From Clostridia bacterium (GTDB lineage Bacteria > Bacillota > Clostridia > Christensenellales > CAG-138): 64,000 nt of DNA. Below, piece after piece: positions 1 to 8,508 of the stretch. The DNA is taken from the NCBI GenBank assembly GCA_017394835.1, contig JAFPXD010000046.1:1-64000 (forward strand), written 5' to 3'. The position numbers and the translations under genes are program-made. Below the pieces are notes generated by a model. The model was not told the origin of the DNA, searched no databases, and was given only the letters and a program-made list of their open reading frames with translations. The stretch's first letter is position 1, and every line of letters starts with the position of its first letter.

Positions 1-2
1 CG

Positions 3-3000
3 CCCGCCGCTCCCGCGGAGCCCGCACCCGCCGCTCCCAAAGAGCCCGCGCCCGCCGCTCCCAAAGAGCCCGCGCCCGCCGCTCCCGAGACCGAGCCCGT
101 CATCATTGCGCTCAGCAAGCTCACCGAGATAGAGGGCGGCGCCTCCGTTAACATGGTTTTGACCGTCGCCGGCGATTATAAGGCGAATGGCCTTAACGCG
201 GCGATCAAATACGATCCCAACGTACTGACCCTGAAGGGGGTCTCCGTAGGCAAAGTCCTCGAAAGCTTTGACGACGCGACCGTTTCATTGAGTTACAAGA
301 GCACGCCCGGCACGATAAGGCTCATCGCCATGGCGGGCACCGAGCCCATCACGGGCAGGGGCGCGCTCGCAAAGTTTGAATTCGAGGTCGCAAAGAATTT
401 CTATGAGGCTGCCTTCGTAACTCCCGAGATCCGCGAATTCCGCGCTCCCAACGGGGCGAATATCGAGCACTCCGTTTCCGAGGGCGTGCTGATCCCCGTC
501 GAGGGCGCCGCGCCCGCGCCCGAGCCCGAGAAGCCCGCGGAGCCCGCGCCGGTGACTCCCGCGGAGCCCGCGCCGGTAACTCCCGCGGAGCCCGCGCCCG
601 TGACTCCCGCGGAGCCGGAGCCCGTAAAGCCCGAGGAAAGGCCGGTACATCCCGTGGACGGCGTCGGTCGTCCCGGCCGCCCATCGCGTCCCTCAAGACC
701 GGTCGTCCCCTCAAGACCTCCGATCGAGCCCGAGGAAAAGCCCGCACAGAACTCACGCCCGTCGGGAAATTCCGTCAACTCCCGTCCGTCCGCTCCCGCC
801 GAAACCGCGAGGCCCTCGTCTGAATCCGAAAAGCCCCAAACGGTAACTGCGTTCGAGCTTTCCTCGCAGAGCAAGGTCAAAAAGGCCAATATCGTCACCT
901 CCGTATTATCCTGCACCGGAGGGGAATTCGCGCAGGAACTGAACGCCACGGTCAAATTCGATCCCAAACGCCTTTCCTTCAAGCAGTTTATCAAGGGAGC
1001 GGCGCTGACGCGCTATACCGATCTTACCGTTTCCGCTGCTGTGGAATCCAAGGAGGATACCATAGTCGTTAAGGTCGCGGCCCCCGCCGGTAAATCCTTC
1101 AAGGCGGAAGGCGATCTTATCAAGCTGATGTTCGACGTTCAGAAGGTTACGAAGGACCCCGCCGTGCTCACGCTTGATGTGCAGAGGTTCGGCAGCATGG
1201 CCGCGGGCGCTTTCAAGCAGCTCCCGTTCAGGACCGATAACGGAGTTTTCGAATTCGAGTACATTGAAATAGACGAAACGAAGCCCCACCCCGCCGCGGA
1301 GAATCACAACTGCGGGCCGGATAATTACAAGCCCCGCCGCCTTGTGAGGAAGGATCTGACGATAATGATCGACAGCGCCGTCGGTCACGGCATTAACCTT
1401 CTGGACGATACCATTGGCGACTGGTATTCCTACGATCAGGTAATGGATAAGCGGCTCGTCAATTTCACGGGGATAGCGGAGCCCACCAATGTAAGCCCCG
1501 TGGGCAAGTGGAACGTCGATCATACCACCGAAAAGAGCCTCGAAAAGGTGGCGGAGAAGCTTTCGGTTTCGGCTTCGGTCACGGTGGGCGTCGGGCTGTT
1601 CAAGAGCACTGTCAGCAGCACCTATGAAAAGTCCACGAACTCCTCGGCAGAGAGGGCGTATTCCAAACTTTGGGCGCATTACAACGCCATTGCGGACAGC
1701 ATTTGGGATTACAGAAAGTGGAAGAGCAGGCTGAGGGATGATTTCTGGAAGGACCTTAACGATCCTTCCGTCAAGCCGGATACGCTGTTCAAGACCTACG
1801 GCACTCATGTGATACTGAAGGCGTATTACGGAGGCGTCTGCGATATAAACGCCGTCAGCGAAAAGAAGACGCAGGACACGACAACGTCCATAAGCGCCTC
1901 CCTTTCAATGAGTATAGGCTGGAACAAAGCGGAGGATAACGCGGCGCAGGCCAACGCCAACGTGACCGCGCCGCAGGGAGGAGGGAGCCACGGCGGGTCA
2001 ACGGATCCCACCGCGATCGGAATAGACAACATCATAGTTGCCCCCATTATACAGATGCCCGGCGCCGGAGGCGGCGAAAAGCCCAAGGATAAGGAGAAGC
2101 CGCCCGAAAACTCCGTAGGCGTCGAAGTAAAGACCGATTACACCAAGAACACCTACAATGAATCGAACGGTCTGTATTTCAAGGCGAACTTCATCGGCGC
2201 CGCGGCCGCGCAGGTCACCAATCTCGAGGGCACCGCCACCGCGGCGGGCAAGTGGTGCGCCGAAATGGCCGCCTCCAAAAACTGGGTGTTCATAGGCCCG
2301 TCCAAGGAATCGAACGCGCTGTACCCCGTCTGGGATCTGCTCGATGCGGGCAGCCGCCGCGATGAGCTCAAGGCCTATTATGACAGCCATTCCCGCTATC
2401 TCAATTTCGACTGCGAAAGGTACGTTACGGATATCGTGTTCGGCTGGGCAAAGGACGAGAACGGCGCCAGATCCAACCTTCAGGCCAGGTGCCTTGCCGC
2501 CGACAGGAAGGGGGTCTGGATCAGCGATTATCACGACCTTAACAAGGGCTGCGGCGGATCCGGCTATCTGTATATGGCATACAGGGTCGAGACCTTCAGC
2601 CAGATAAAAGCGAGCGGCCACAAGCCCATCACCGGCCTGTTCTTCTACTGCGACGATAAGGACCACAAGAGCTGGCAGTACGATCGTTATGAGAATTGGA
2701 AGGATTCTTATAACAGGGGGTATCACAGCATAAAGCTCAGGGGCGTCGATATAGGAGCTTCCTTCGATTATATAGGCGATCAGTGGTTCTCGGAGGATAG
2801 CTATAACAGGCAGGATATCCGGATCAGCAATATCAACCACGGCAAGGTAACGACAGGAAGGTTCCTGCTGCTTTGTGCGACAACGGATCCGAACCTTGAG
2901 CCCCTCACGGGAATGTGCGCATACTATAACGCCGATAAGGAAACGGTCATTTTCAACGGCACGGAATGGCTCAATATCACTCAGGAAGCCAGAACCTACA

Positions 3001-3389
3001 GCGCGACCTGCAGCACTAACGCCGGACACCACGACTGCAACGATATCTATATCGCCTATAAGACCTCCGAACAGACGTGGAACGAGATCCTTATGGAAAA
3101 CCGGAAAGCGGAGGCCGCCGCGCAGGGATCGGGCCGCACGGATACGTCCGGCCGCGTGACGACCGGCCGCGAGACTACCGGCCGCGAGACTACCGGGCGC
3201 GAGACTACCGGCCGCGAGACGACCGGCCGCGAGACTACCGGCCGCGAGACTGCCGGCCGCGAGACTACCGGCCGCGAGACTACCGGCCGCGAGACTACCG
3301 GCCGCGTGACGTCCGGCCGCGAGACTACCGGCCGCGAGACTGCCCGTCGCACCGATACGACCGGCCGCAATACCGGCAGAAGAAGCTGA
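3..3389 (+). CDS. Secreted MACPF-domain protein with two cohesin-like domains and an RETTG repeat tail (5' partial)
   Basis: The reading frame is open to the window edge, so the N-terminus and any signal peptide lie upstream. Counting from the first visible codon, order is: a Pro/Ala/Glu linker; a cohesin-like beta domain (about 33-166) with the typical 'KYDPNVLTLKGV' strand; a proline-rich linker with tandem PAEPAPVT units; a second cohesin-like domain (about 280-420, 'KFDPKRLSFKQF'); a MACPF domain (about 440-680) with the signature YGTH (599-602) followed by GG (610-611); a region resembling a beta-prism (about 806-1027); and 13 five-residue RETTG-type repeats. MACPF proteins of the perforin/BSAP kind form pores or kill competitors; cohesins bind dockerins. 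The combination suggests a surface-scaffolded pore-forming protein. The cohesin and MACPF calls rest on pattern only; the target is unknown. There is no LPXTG motif at the Arg-rich C-terminus. Confidence 0.75.
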   Translation, partial: PAAPAEPAPAAPKEPAPAAPKEPAPAAPETEPVIIALSKLTEIEGGASVNMVLTVAGDYKANGLNAAIKYDPNVLTLKGVSVGKVLESFDDATVSLSYKSTPGTIRLIAMAGTEPITGRGALAKFEFEVAKNFYEAAFVTPEIREFRAPNGANIEHSVSEGVLIPVEGAAPAPEPEKPAEPAPVTPAEPAPVTPAEPAPVTPAEPEPVKPEERPVHPVDGVGRPGRPSRPSRPVVPSRPPIEPEEKPAQNSRPSGNSVNSRPSAPAETARPSSESEKPQTVTAFELSSQSKVKKANIVTSVLSCTGGEFAQELNATVKFDPKRLSFKQFIKGAALTRYTDLTVSAAVESKEDTIVVKVAAPAGKSFKAEGDLIKLMFDVQKVTKDPAVLTLDVQRFGSMAAGAFKQLPFRTDNGVFEFEYIEIDETKPHPAAENHNCGPDNYKPRRLVRKDLTIMIDSAVGHGINLLDDTIGDWYSYDQVMDKRLVNFTGIAEPTNVSPVGKWNVDHTTEKSLEKVAEKLSVSASVTVGVGLFKSTVSSTYEKSTNSSAERAYSKLWAHYNAIADSIWDYRKWKSRLRDDFWKDLNDPSVKPDTLFKTYGTHVILKAYYGGVCDINAVSEKKTQDTTTSISASLSMSIGWNKAEDNAAQANANVTAPQGGGSHGGSTDPTAIGIDNIIVAPIIQMPGAGGGEKPKDKEKPPENSVGVEVKTDYTKNTYNESNGLYFKANFIGAAAAQVTNLEGTATAAGKWCAEMAASKNWVFIGPSKESNALYPVWDLLDAGSRRDELKAYYDSHSRYLNFDCERYVTDIVFGWAKDENGARSNLQARCLAADRKGVWISDYHDLNKGCGGSGYLYMAYRVETFSQIKASGHKPITGLFFYCDDKDHKSWQYDRYENWKDSYNRGYHSIKLRGVDIGASFDYIGDQWFSEDSYNRQDIRISNINHGKVTTGRFLLLCATTDPNLEPLTGMCAYYNADKETVIFNGTEWLNITQEARTYSATCSTNAGHHDCNDIYIAYKTSEQTWNEILMENRKAEAAAQGSGRTDTSGRVTTGRETTGRETTGRETTGRETTGRETTGRETAGRETTGRETTGRETTGRVTSGRETTGRETARRTDTTGRNTGRRS
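3153..3347 (+). repeat. 13 tandem 15-bp units coding RETTG-type pentapeptides
   Basis: Thirteen in-frame 15-bp units encode RETTG with variants RVTTG, RETAG, RVTSG and RETAR at the C-terminus of the MACPF protein. DNA identity between units is very high, which predicts copy-number variation by slippage. The repeats also create long open frames on the other strand, which are shadows. Confidence 0.95.
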
Positions 3390-3409
3390 TGCGATCAGAC
3401 AACGACCAA

Positions 3410-3437
3410 AGGGCGGGAGCAAAAGCCCCCGCCCTTG
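3410..3437 (+). terminator. Hairpin after the MACPF gene
   Basis: An 8-bp GC-rich inverted repeat (AGGGCGGG / CCCGCCCT) around a short loop lies about 20 bp past the stop. There is no clear T-run, so termination is probable but not certain. Confidence 0.5.
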
Positions 3438-3440
3438 GGC

Positions 3441-3651
3441 GCATTCACTTAAGGATATACAGCCTCAAAAGGTATCTTTTTGCGCCGTGCCGCGTTAAAA
3501 ATGCTCGAAAGACTTTCCAAGTATTCCTGCGCTTTTTGCCTTGCACGGCACAAAAATCTCCTCTTTTGAGGCGCTTCGCGGTTTTCGGATTTGCTCGAAT
3601 AAAAGCAAAGATAGCATTCGTCCGAAAACCTGCATCTCCTTAAGTGAATGC
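3441..3651. repeat. 211-bp palindromic repeat element with 15-bp terminal inverted repeats
   Basis: The ends GCATTCACTTAAGGA (3441-3455) and TCCTTAAGTGAATGC (3637-3651) are perfect inverted copies. Inside, 3462-3500 and about 3540-3580 form a second, imperfect inverted repeat. No protein is supported inside. A third copy of the end, extended to about 31 bp, lies at 6641-6671. The form is that of a MITE or similar non-autonomous dispersed repeat between the convergent MACPF and M15 peptidase genes. Confidence 0.7.
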
Positions 3652-3680
3652 ACCCTTATATTTTTCGCTGTTTTTAGCGC

Positions 3681-5321
3681 TTACCCTATGTACGAATACA
3701 CCTTCCTCAGCGATCTGGACGAGGTATTGTGCGTATCGGGGGAGAATTCCGAAAGCCCGAAGTGCATCGCGTCGCAGGCGTGATCGTAATAATAGCCCCA
3801 GTTGAAGCCCGCGCGGTAGAAGGCAAGCTCATAGAGCAGGTAGTTTATGCAGGTCGTGGGGATCCCGCGGTATAACGAGGAATGGCTCCCGTCATAGGTG
3901 AAGTCATAATACTGCGTGCCGTCGGGGGCGGACTTGATCCCGTTATAGGCAAGATGCGTGCCGACCTCCTTCCTTATCAGATCGCGGTTCGAGAGCGTGT
4001 TCACGTTCGCGTCCATGGAGGCGTTGAGGTCTATTGCGGTGCCGAAGGCGTGATGGCTTATGAAGCTGCGGTCCGAAACGAAGCGGGGGTTCCAGATGCC
4101 GTCAAAGCTCGATATGAGGTAGGCGAGCCTTATCACGCCGCTGTCGCCGTTGGTGCCGTGCACGCGGACGAAGGTGGTCTTTATGTAATTCACCGCCCTG
4201 TTGTAATAGGGGGCGGCCTTTTTGTGCACCTCCCAGCGGCCGCCGGAGGGGTTTTCCACCATGGTCATGTGCGCCTGCTCGTAAGCGGCAATGCCCCCCT
4301 GCAGCTCAATATCCCTGCCCGTGGAGCTCTTCCAGCGGTAGGTGAACATGAACTCGCTGCGGCTGCCGAAGAACTGGAGCGCGTAAGCGTAGCTGTTGCG
4401 GAGGTTGTTCGAAATGAGCTCGCGCCATTCGGAATCGACCACCTTGAAACTCGTGCAGGAAAGCAGCACGTATTGGGTTTTGGTGGTGCTGGCATAGAGA
4501 TAGAAAACGTAATTCCCCGCGGGAAGCTCCTCCATCTTCACCTTTGCGGAAAGTGAAGCGTTGCCCGTTTTTGGGAAGGTCTTATCGAAGAGCTCAACGG
4601 AGGTCTTGTTCTGAGCGGGATCGAAATAGACGCCGTAGGAATCGGTATGCCCGTTCGCCCACTGTATGTTCGCGGTGACGGCGATTATGGGATCCTCCGC
4701 CCTCACTACGCCGCCGAAGGTGAACGGCTGCCCCTGTGGCACGTTCTCACGGGTGTTGGGCAGGGGAAGCGACTCGTTGGGAATGAAACGGATGGTGGAG
4801 TCGGACGCGGGCGCCGGGGTCGCCGTGGGCTTTGCCGTGGGAGTGGGCGTGGGCTTGGGCGTCGGCTTGGGAGTCGCGGTGGGCGCCGCCGTGGGCTTGG
4901 GAGTCGCCGTAGGCGCGGGAGTGGGCGCCGCCGTGGGCGCGGGAGTCACGGAGGGAGCCGCAGTGGGCGCTTTTGTGGGAGCTTCCGTGGGCGCTTGCGT
5001 GGGCGGTTCGGTCGGCGCATAGGAAGGCTCCGGAGAAGGCTCCGGAGAAGGCTCCGGAGAGGGCTCCTCGCTTGAAGCCGCATTGGAGGAAGCGGGAGTA
5101 TTGGTCGGGAACATGGTGGGGAGCTCCGTCATCACGGGGATCTCAGTGGGGAAGGGCGTGGGGAGCGCCGTCTGCGCATCGGAAGGAGCGGAGGTAATGA
5201 GCGAAGCGCTGTTATCGGTGGGGATAACGACCTCTTCGGGCTCCTTGTGGAAAGGCAGACAGGAGGGCATGAGCCCCATTATGAAAACAGCCGCCAATAT
5301 TATCGCCATGTAACGCTTCAT
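3681..5321 (-). CDS. Exported M15-family D-Ala-D-Ala carboxypeptidase with a Pro/Thr-rich linker
   Basis: The 546-residue protein has a signal peptide with a possible lipobox (LMPSC, Cys21), then a 130-residue Pro/Thr/Ser/Ala-rich linker with PSPEPSPEP and PTAAPT repeats that would span the cell wall. A beta-rich domain (about 180-300) follows, and the C-terminal third is an M15 peptidase: SHHAFGTAIDLN gives the zinc ligands His424 and Asp431, and DAMHFG gives His520. M15 enzymes trim the peptidoglycan stem peptide. The start has a GAGGAGG ribosome site. A promoter fits at 5393-5421. The gene is convergent with the MACPF gene. Confidence 0.85.
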   Translation of the reverse strand: MKRYMAIILAAVFIMGLMPSCLPFHKEPEEVVIPTDNSASLITSAPSDAQTALPTPFPTEIPVMTELPTMFPTNTPASSNAASSEEPSPEPSPEPSPEPSYAPTEPPTQAPTEAPTKAPTAAPSVTPAPTAAPTPAPTATPKPTAAPTATPKPTPKPTPTPTAKPTATPAPASDSTIRFIPNESLPLPNTRENVPQGQPFTFGGVVRAEDPIIAVTANIQWANGHTDSYGVYFDPAQNKTSVELFDKTFPKTGNASLSAKVKMEELPAGNYVFYLYASTTKTQYVLLSCTSFKVVDSEWRELISNNLRNSYAYALQFFGSRSEFMFTYRWKSSTGRDIELQGGIAAYEQAHMTMVENPSGGRWEVHKKAAPYYNRAVNYIKTTFVRVHGTNGDSGVIRLAYLISSFDGIWNPRFVSDRSFISHHAFGTAIDLNASMDANVNTLSNRDLIRKEVGTHLAYNGIKSAPDGTQYYDFTYDGSHSSLYRGIPTTCINYLLYELAFYRAGFNWGYYYDHACDAMHFGLSEFSPDTHNTSSRSLRKVYSYIG

Positions 5322-5392
5322 CCGTATTCCTCCTCAAACGGGCGCGGGCGCCGGTATTCTCCTGCGCCCATATTACCCCTTTTATCATATTG

Positions 5393-5421
5393 ATTGTAAC
5401 ACCTGCCGCGGTTGCGTGCAA
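5393..5421 (-). promoter_or_regulatory. Sigma-A type promoter of the M15 peptidase gene
   Basis: Read on the minus strand: TTGCAC (5421-5416), a 17-bp spacer, and TACAAT (5398-5393), about 70 bp before the start codon. Confidence 0.6.
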
Positions 5422-5461
5422 TAGTTTTTTGCGGGAAAAGGGGCGGATATGTCGAAAACCC

Positions 5462-5490
5462 TTGCTATTTGGCGCGCATTGGTATATAAT
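5462..5490 (+). promoter_or_regulatory. Sigma-A type promoter of the YunG/AIM24 operon
   Basis: TTGCTA (5462-5467), a 17-bp spacer and a perfect TATAAT (5485-5490), 32 bp before the first start codon. Confidence 0.7.
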
Positions 5491-5522
5491 CAAATATCAC
5501 GTGAGCGTATCGGGAGGCTCAA

Positions 5523-5918
5523 ATGAGTTTTTACGGCTGTGACTCCGCGCCCGAAGAGGTGCGCGAGCTCTATAACAAGCTCCTTCGCTGCTGGTCGAGG
5601 GAGACCTGCGCGTCAAGGATGAGGGATGATTGGTCTGAACAAAACCCCACCCTCGGTCAGTGCTCCATAACGAGCGTGCTCGTGCAGGATCTTTTGGGCG
5701 GCGAGGTGCTGGGCGTACCGCTGAATGGCGGGGGAGTCCACTGCTTCAACGAGCTGGGCGGCTTCCGCTTCGATCTGACAAGCGAACAGTTCGGCGGGAA
5801 GGCGCTCGATTACGGCTTCGCCATCCGTCTGACTCGTGAAGAGATCTTTGCCGATCCCGAAAAGCTCAGCCGCTATAAGGCGCTTAAAAAACGCTATAAC
5901 GAACTCTTCAATAAATAA
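5523..5918 (+). CDS. YunG-family conserved protein
   Basis: The 131-residue soluble protein matches the YunG family by the block 'PTLGQCSITSVLVQDLLGG' followed by 'GVHCFNELGGFRFDLTSEQF'. The invariant Cys in GQC and the later His (HCFN) recall a papain-like catalytic pair, but the family has no settled function. Its length is close to full. A strong promoter lies just upstream and the AIM24 gene follows after 12 bp, so the two are probably co-transcribed. Confidence 0.75.
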   Translation: MSFYGCDSAPEEVRELYNKLLRCWSRETCASRMRDDWSEQNPTLGQCSITSVLVQDLLGGEVLGVPLNGGGVHCFNELGGFRFDLTSEQFGGKALDYGFAIRLTREEIFADPEKLSRYKALKKRYNELFNK

Positions 5919-5930
5919 GGAGGTAACAGT

Positions 5931-6608
5931 ATGAATTACAGTATCGAAGGCGGTCAGCTCCCCGTGGTCATATGCGACCTTAAGCACGGAGAGACCATGA
6001 TAACCGAATCCGGCTCCATGAGCTGGATGAGCCCCAATATCAGGATGGAGACTTCCGGCGGCGGCATAGGAAAGATGTTCGGGCGCATGTTCTCGGGCGA
6101 ATCCCTCTTCCTGAACCGCTACACCGCGGAAGGCGACGGAATGATCGCATTCAGCTCCAGCTTCCCCGGCTCCATCCGCGCGATAGAGATCACCCCGAGC
6201 AATCCCGTGGTCGAGCAGAAGAAGGGCTTCCTTGCCGCGCAGGATTCCGTTGAGCTTTCCGTGTTCTTCCAGAAGAAGGGAATGGCGGGCTTCTTCGGCG
6301 GCGAGGGCTTCATTATGCAGAAGCTTTCCGGCAGCGGCACCGCGTTCGTTGAGATCGACGGCAGCGTTGTGGAATACGATCTTGCCGCGGGCGAGCAGCT
6401 CGTTGTCACGACCGGGCATATCGCCATGATGGACGCCTCCTGCTCCATGGACGTGCAGATGGTAAAGGGAGTCAAGAACGTGCTCTTCGGCGGAGAAGGC
6501 CTCTTCAACACCGTCGTGACCGGCCCCGGCAGGGTGTTCCTGCAGACGATGCCCCTTTCCCGCTTCGTGGGCGCCATAGCGCCGATGCTCCCCAACAAGA
6601 GCAACTGA
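5931..6608 (+). CDS. AIM24/TIGR00266 family protein
   Basis: The 225-residue protein has the double-psi beta-helix pattern of the AIM24 family: an N-terminal 'EGGQLPVVICDLKHGETMITESGSMSWM', a glycine-rich stretch 'GGGIGKMFGRMFSGES', and repeated 'SGSGTAFVEIDG' and 'GPGRVFLQTMP' strands. Family members are abundant in Firmicutes and of unknown biochemical role; the yeast namesake is mitochondrial. An AAGGAGG site precedes the ATG. It ends the small operon that starts with the YunG-like gene. Confidence 0.85.
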   Translation: MNYSIEGGQLPVVICDLKHGETMITESGSMSWMSPNIRMETSGGGIGKMFGRMFSGESLFLNRYTAEGDGMIAFSSSFPGSIRAIEITPSNPVVEQKKGFLAAQDSVELSVFFQKKGMAGFFGGEGFIMQKLSGSGTAFVEIDGSVVEYDLAAGEQLVVTTGHIAMMDASCSMDVQMVKGVKNVLFGGEGLFNTVVTGPGRVFLQTMPLSRFVGAIAPMLPNKSN

Positions 6609-6640
6609 CGAACGGGACCGATAAGCGAAAAGCCCGCAAG

Positions 6641-6671
6641 GGTGCATTCACTTAAGGAGACGCAGGTTTTC
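6641..6671 (+). repeat. Solo end copy of the 3441-3651 repeat element
   Basis: About 31 bp containing GCATTCACTTAAGGA match the reverse complement of 3623-3653 with one substitution and one indel. The opposite end is not seen nearby, so this is a partial copy or a shared target. Confidence 0.6.
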
Positions 6672-6702
6672 AGCCGTGAAAACCAAGCTTGTAAAAAAGA
6701 AA

Positions 6703-6729
6703 CCGAGGATGGCATACATCCTCGGTTTT
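6703..6729. terminator. Bidirectional terminator between AIM24 and DUF4352 genes
   Basis: CCGAGGATG and CATCCTCGG form a 9-bp stem with a 5-base loop, with TTTTATT on the plus side and a T-run on the minus side (AAAAAAGAAA). It serves both converging genes. Confidence 0.85.
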
Positions 6730-6809
6730 ATTCTTCGGCGGCCGCAGCTCGCACGGCGTCTCAACAGATGCCGTTTGAGGCGCCGAAGCTTTTCATCGAG
6801 CGAGCCGCA

Positions 6810-7871
6810 TCATTTCATGGCGAAAACTATCCTGTCGCCGAAGAGGCTCATCTCTTCATATTCGACCTCGACAGTTTCAGCGCCGTCGGGCACCTCGAAG
6901 GTGACTGTGCCCTTCGTTTTTCTCCCGGGGGAGAGCGTGACGGAGCCTATGTCGTCATCCCTGAAATACGAGCCTTCGCAGGAGGCGCCGTCCGCGAAGC
7001 AGTCAAAGCTCAGACAGCTTACGATCACGTCTGAATCGGAGGTGTTCTCGAACTCAAAGCTGAACGTGACGTAATGATGACCCTTCTTGGGCTTGATGAA
7101 CTGGTTGTCGCTCTTGGTCTTTTTGGCGGAAATATAGGTGATCTTGAGGGAATCGGTCTCCACAACGTCGCCGGGTTTATATGCGTCCGCGGTCGCGCCC
7201 GTGTTGCCCTGGGGAACGAACCCGGAATCCTTGTTCCCTTCGTAGATGAACTTGACCTTCTCATCCGCCCAGAAGTCGATCTCGTACTCCACCTCGATCT
7301 CCTCCGCGTCCTTCGGGACCTCGAAATAAACGGCGCCCACAGTGGTGCGTCCGGGGGAGAGCTCGGCGGAAAGGCTGTCGTCCGCGCCGTAGAAATTGTC
7401 ACAGGTGTAGCCGTCGGCATAGCAATCGAAATCGAAATACGAAACGGTTTCATCGTCGGAGCCTATGTTCTCAACGTAAAAGCGCATGAATATGTATTGA
7501 TTTCCCTTGGCAGGCTTATAGAACTGGTTGTCGGACTTATAGACGCCGCTCGCCATATAGGTGATGCGCAGACCGTCGGTCTCCAAAACGTCGCCCACGC
7601 GGTAAACTCCGTCCGCGGGCGCGGGCGCGGGAGTATCCTCCGGAGGCTCGGTCTCGTCGGGCTCGGGCTCGTCGGGCTCGGGCTCGTCGGGCTCGGTCTC
7701 ATCGGGCTCGGTCTCGTCGGGTTCGGCCGCCTCCGTCTTTTCCGTCTTTTCCGTCTTTGCGGGCCTGTCTGTCACGGCAGAAGGCCCGGTGGGCTTCGTC
7801 TCGCCGGCCGAGCAGGCGAGCATGCCGAGCGCCATTATGAACGCAAGCAGTATAACGATCAACTTTTTCAT
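6810..7871 (-). CDS. Lipoprotein with duplicated DUF4352 (telokin-like) domains
   Basis: The 353-residue protein starts with a lipoprotein signal (LGMLACS, Cys20) and a linker rich in DETEPDE and EPDEPEP repeats. Two homologous beta-sandwich domains follow (about 95-215 and 230-353), each with 'GDV(L/V)ETD.L.ITY', 'SDNQF.KP.KG' and 'LSPGR.T.G.V.FEVP'. This is the DUF4352 pattern, an extracytoplasmic immunoglobulin-like fold with no defined ligand. The start has a GGAGG site. The acidic linker probably carries the domains away from the membrane. Confidence 0.85.
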   Translation of the reverse strand: MKKLIVILLAFIMALGMLACSAGETKPTGPSAVTDRPAKTEKTEKTEAAEPDETEPDETEPDEPEPDEPEPDETEPPEDTPAPAPADGVYRVGDVLETDGLRITYMASGVYKSDNQFYKPAKGNQYIFMRFYVENIGSDDETVSYFDFDCYADGYTCDNFYGADDSLSAELSPGRTTVGAVYFEVPKDAEEIEVEYEIDFWADEKVKFIYEGNKDSGFVPQGNTGATADAYKPGDVVETDSLKITYISAKKTKSDNQFIKPKKGHHYVTFSFEFENTSDSDVIVSCLSFDCFADGASCEGSYFRDDDIGSVTLSPGRKTKGTVTFEVPDGAETVEVEYEEMSLFGDRIVFAMK

Positions 7872-7954
7872 TTCATTTACCTCCGTTAATTTGTGGTATG
7901 TGATGATTATAGCGGATGATCGGGCGCTCCGTTACCACCGCTGCGGTGGGAATT

Positions 7955-8428
7955 TCAGCCTGCTGAGCCTCCCTCCGCGGGATTTGTGAGCAGAAGCGGC
8001 GCAAGCCCATGCAGGGTGAGCAGCTCATCGACGGCGGCGGGATCGCAGAGCCTCGAATTGAATGCGATCATGAGCACCGCGTCCCGCTTAAAGCGCGGAT
8101 AAAGCGCCGGCAGTTCCGAAAGCCTCAGCGCCTTCTGCGCCTCATCCAATGTGAAGCCCGCCGCAAAAAAGAGCCTCAAAAGGGTGTCCCGCCTGCGGGT
8201 GCGCTTTTCGCCCGAGATGAGCTTGTAGCCGTAGCCCTCCGAAATATCGGCCCGCAGAAAAACGTCCTGCTGGCGGAGCCCCTTCTGCTTCAAAAGCAGC
8301 CGCATATATGCGGGAAAGCCGCTTGCCGGGTCGGTAAAAAGCGCGGCGTTTTCACGCAGGAATCTTTCCGTATCCGAAACTCGCGTCCTTTTAAGATGAT
8401 CTTCAATCCGGCCTGTGGCATCGTTCAT
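7955..8428 (-). CDS. HTH-domain protein, paralogue A, in a kinase operon
   Basis: I place the start at 8428 (MNDATGRIEDHLK), where a GGAGGG site is well spaced; a longer frame upstream has no ribosome site. The 157-residue protein has a lambda-repressor-like HTH region (about 45-100: 'LLLKQKGLRQQDVFLRADISEGYGYKLISGEKRTRRRDTLL') and an alpha-helical tail with 'LYPRFKRDAVLMIAF'. It is clearly paralogous to the gene at 8509-8973 and lies last in the operon behind the Ser/Thr kinase. The Arg/Lys-rich 'GEKRTRRRD' could be a phosphorylation or DNA-contact site. Target genes are unknown. Confidence 0.7.
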   Translation of the reverse strand: MNDATGRIEDHLKRTRVSDTERFLRENAALFTDPASGFPAYMRLLLKQKGLRQQDVFLRADISEGYGYKLISGEKRTRRRDTLLRLFFAAGFTLDEAQKALRLSELPALYPRFKRDAVLMIAFNSRLCDPAAVDELLTLHGLAPLLLTNPAEGGSAG

Positions 8429-8508
8429 AAAAAATAGCCCTCCGATCGTTCGGAAGACTATTATACCCCATAAAAAACGACTTTGTTCCCACCCGAGAAG
8501 TGGTAATT

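Noticed and set aside
3153..3347. A CRISPR array
   Set aside because: The units are contiguous 15-bp coding repeats without spacers.
1998..3422. 474-codon minus-strand frame over the MACPF gene and its repeats
   Set aside because: It is a shadow of the RETTG repeat and coding strand bias; no start signal.
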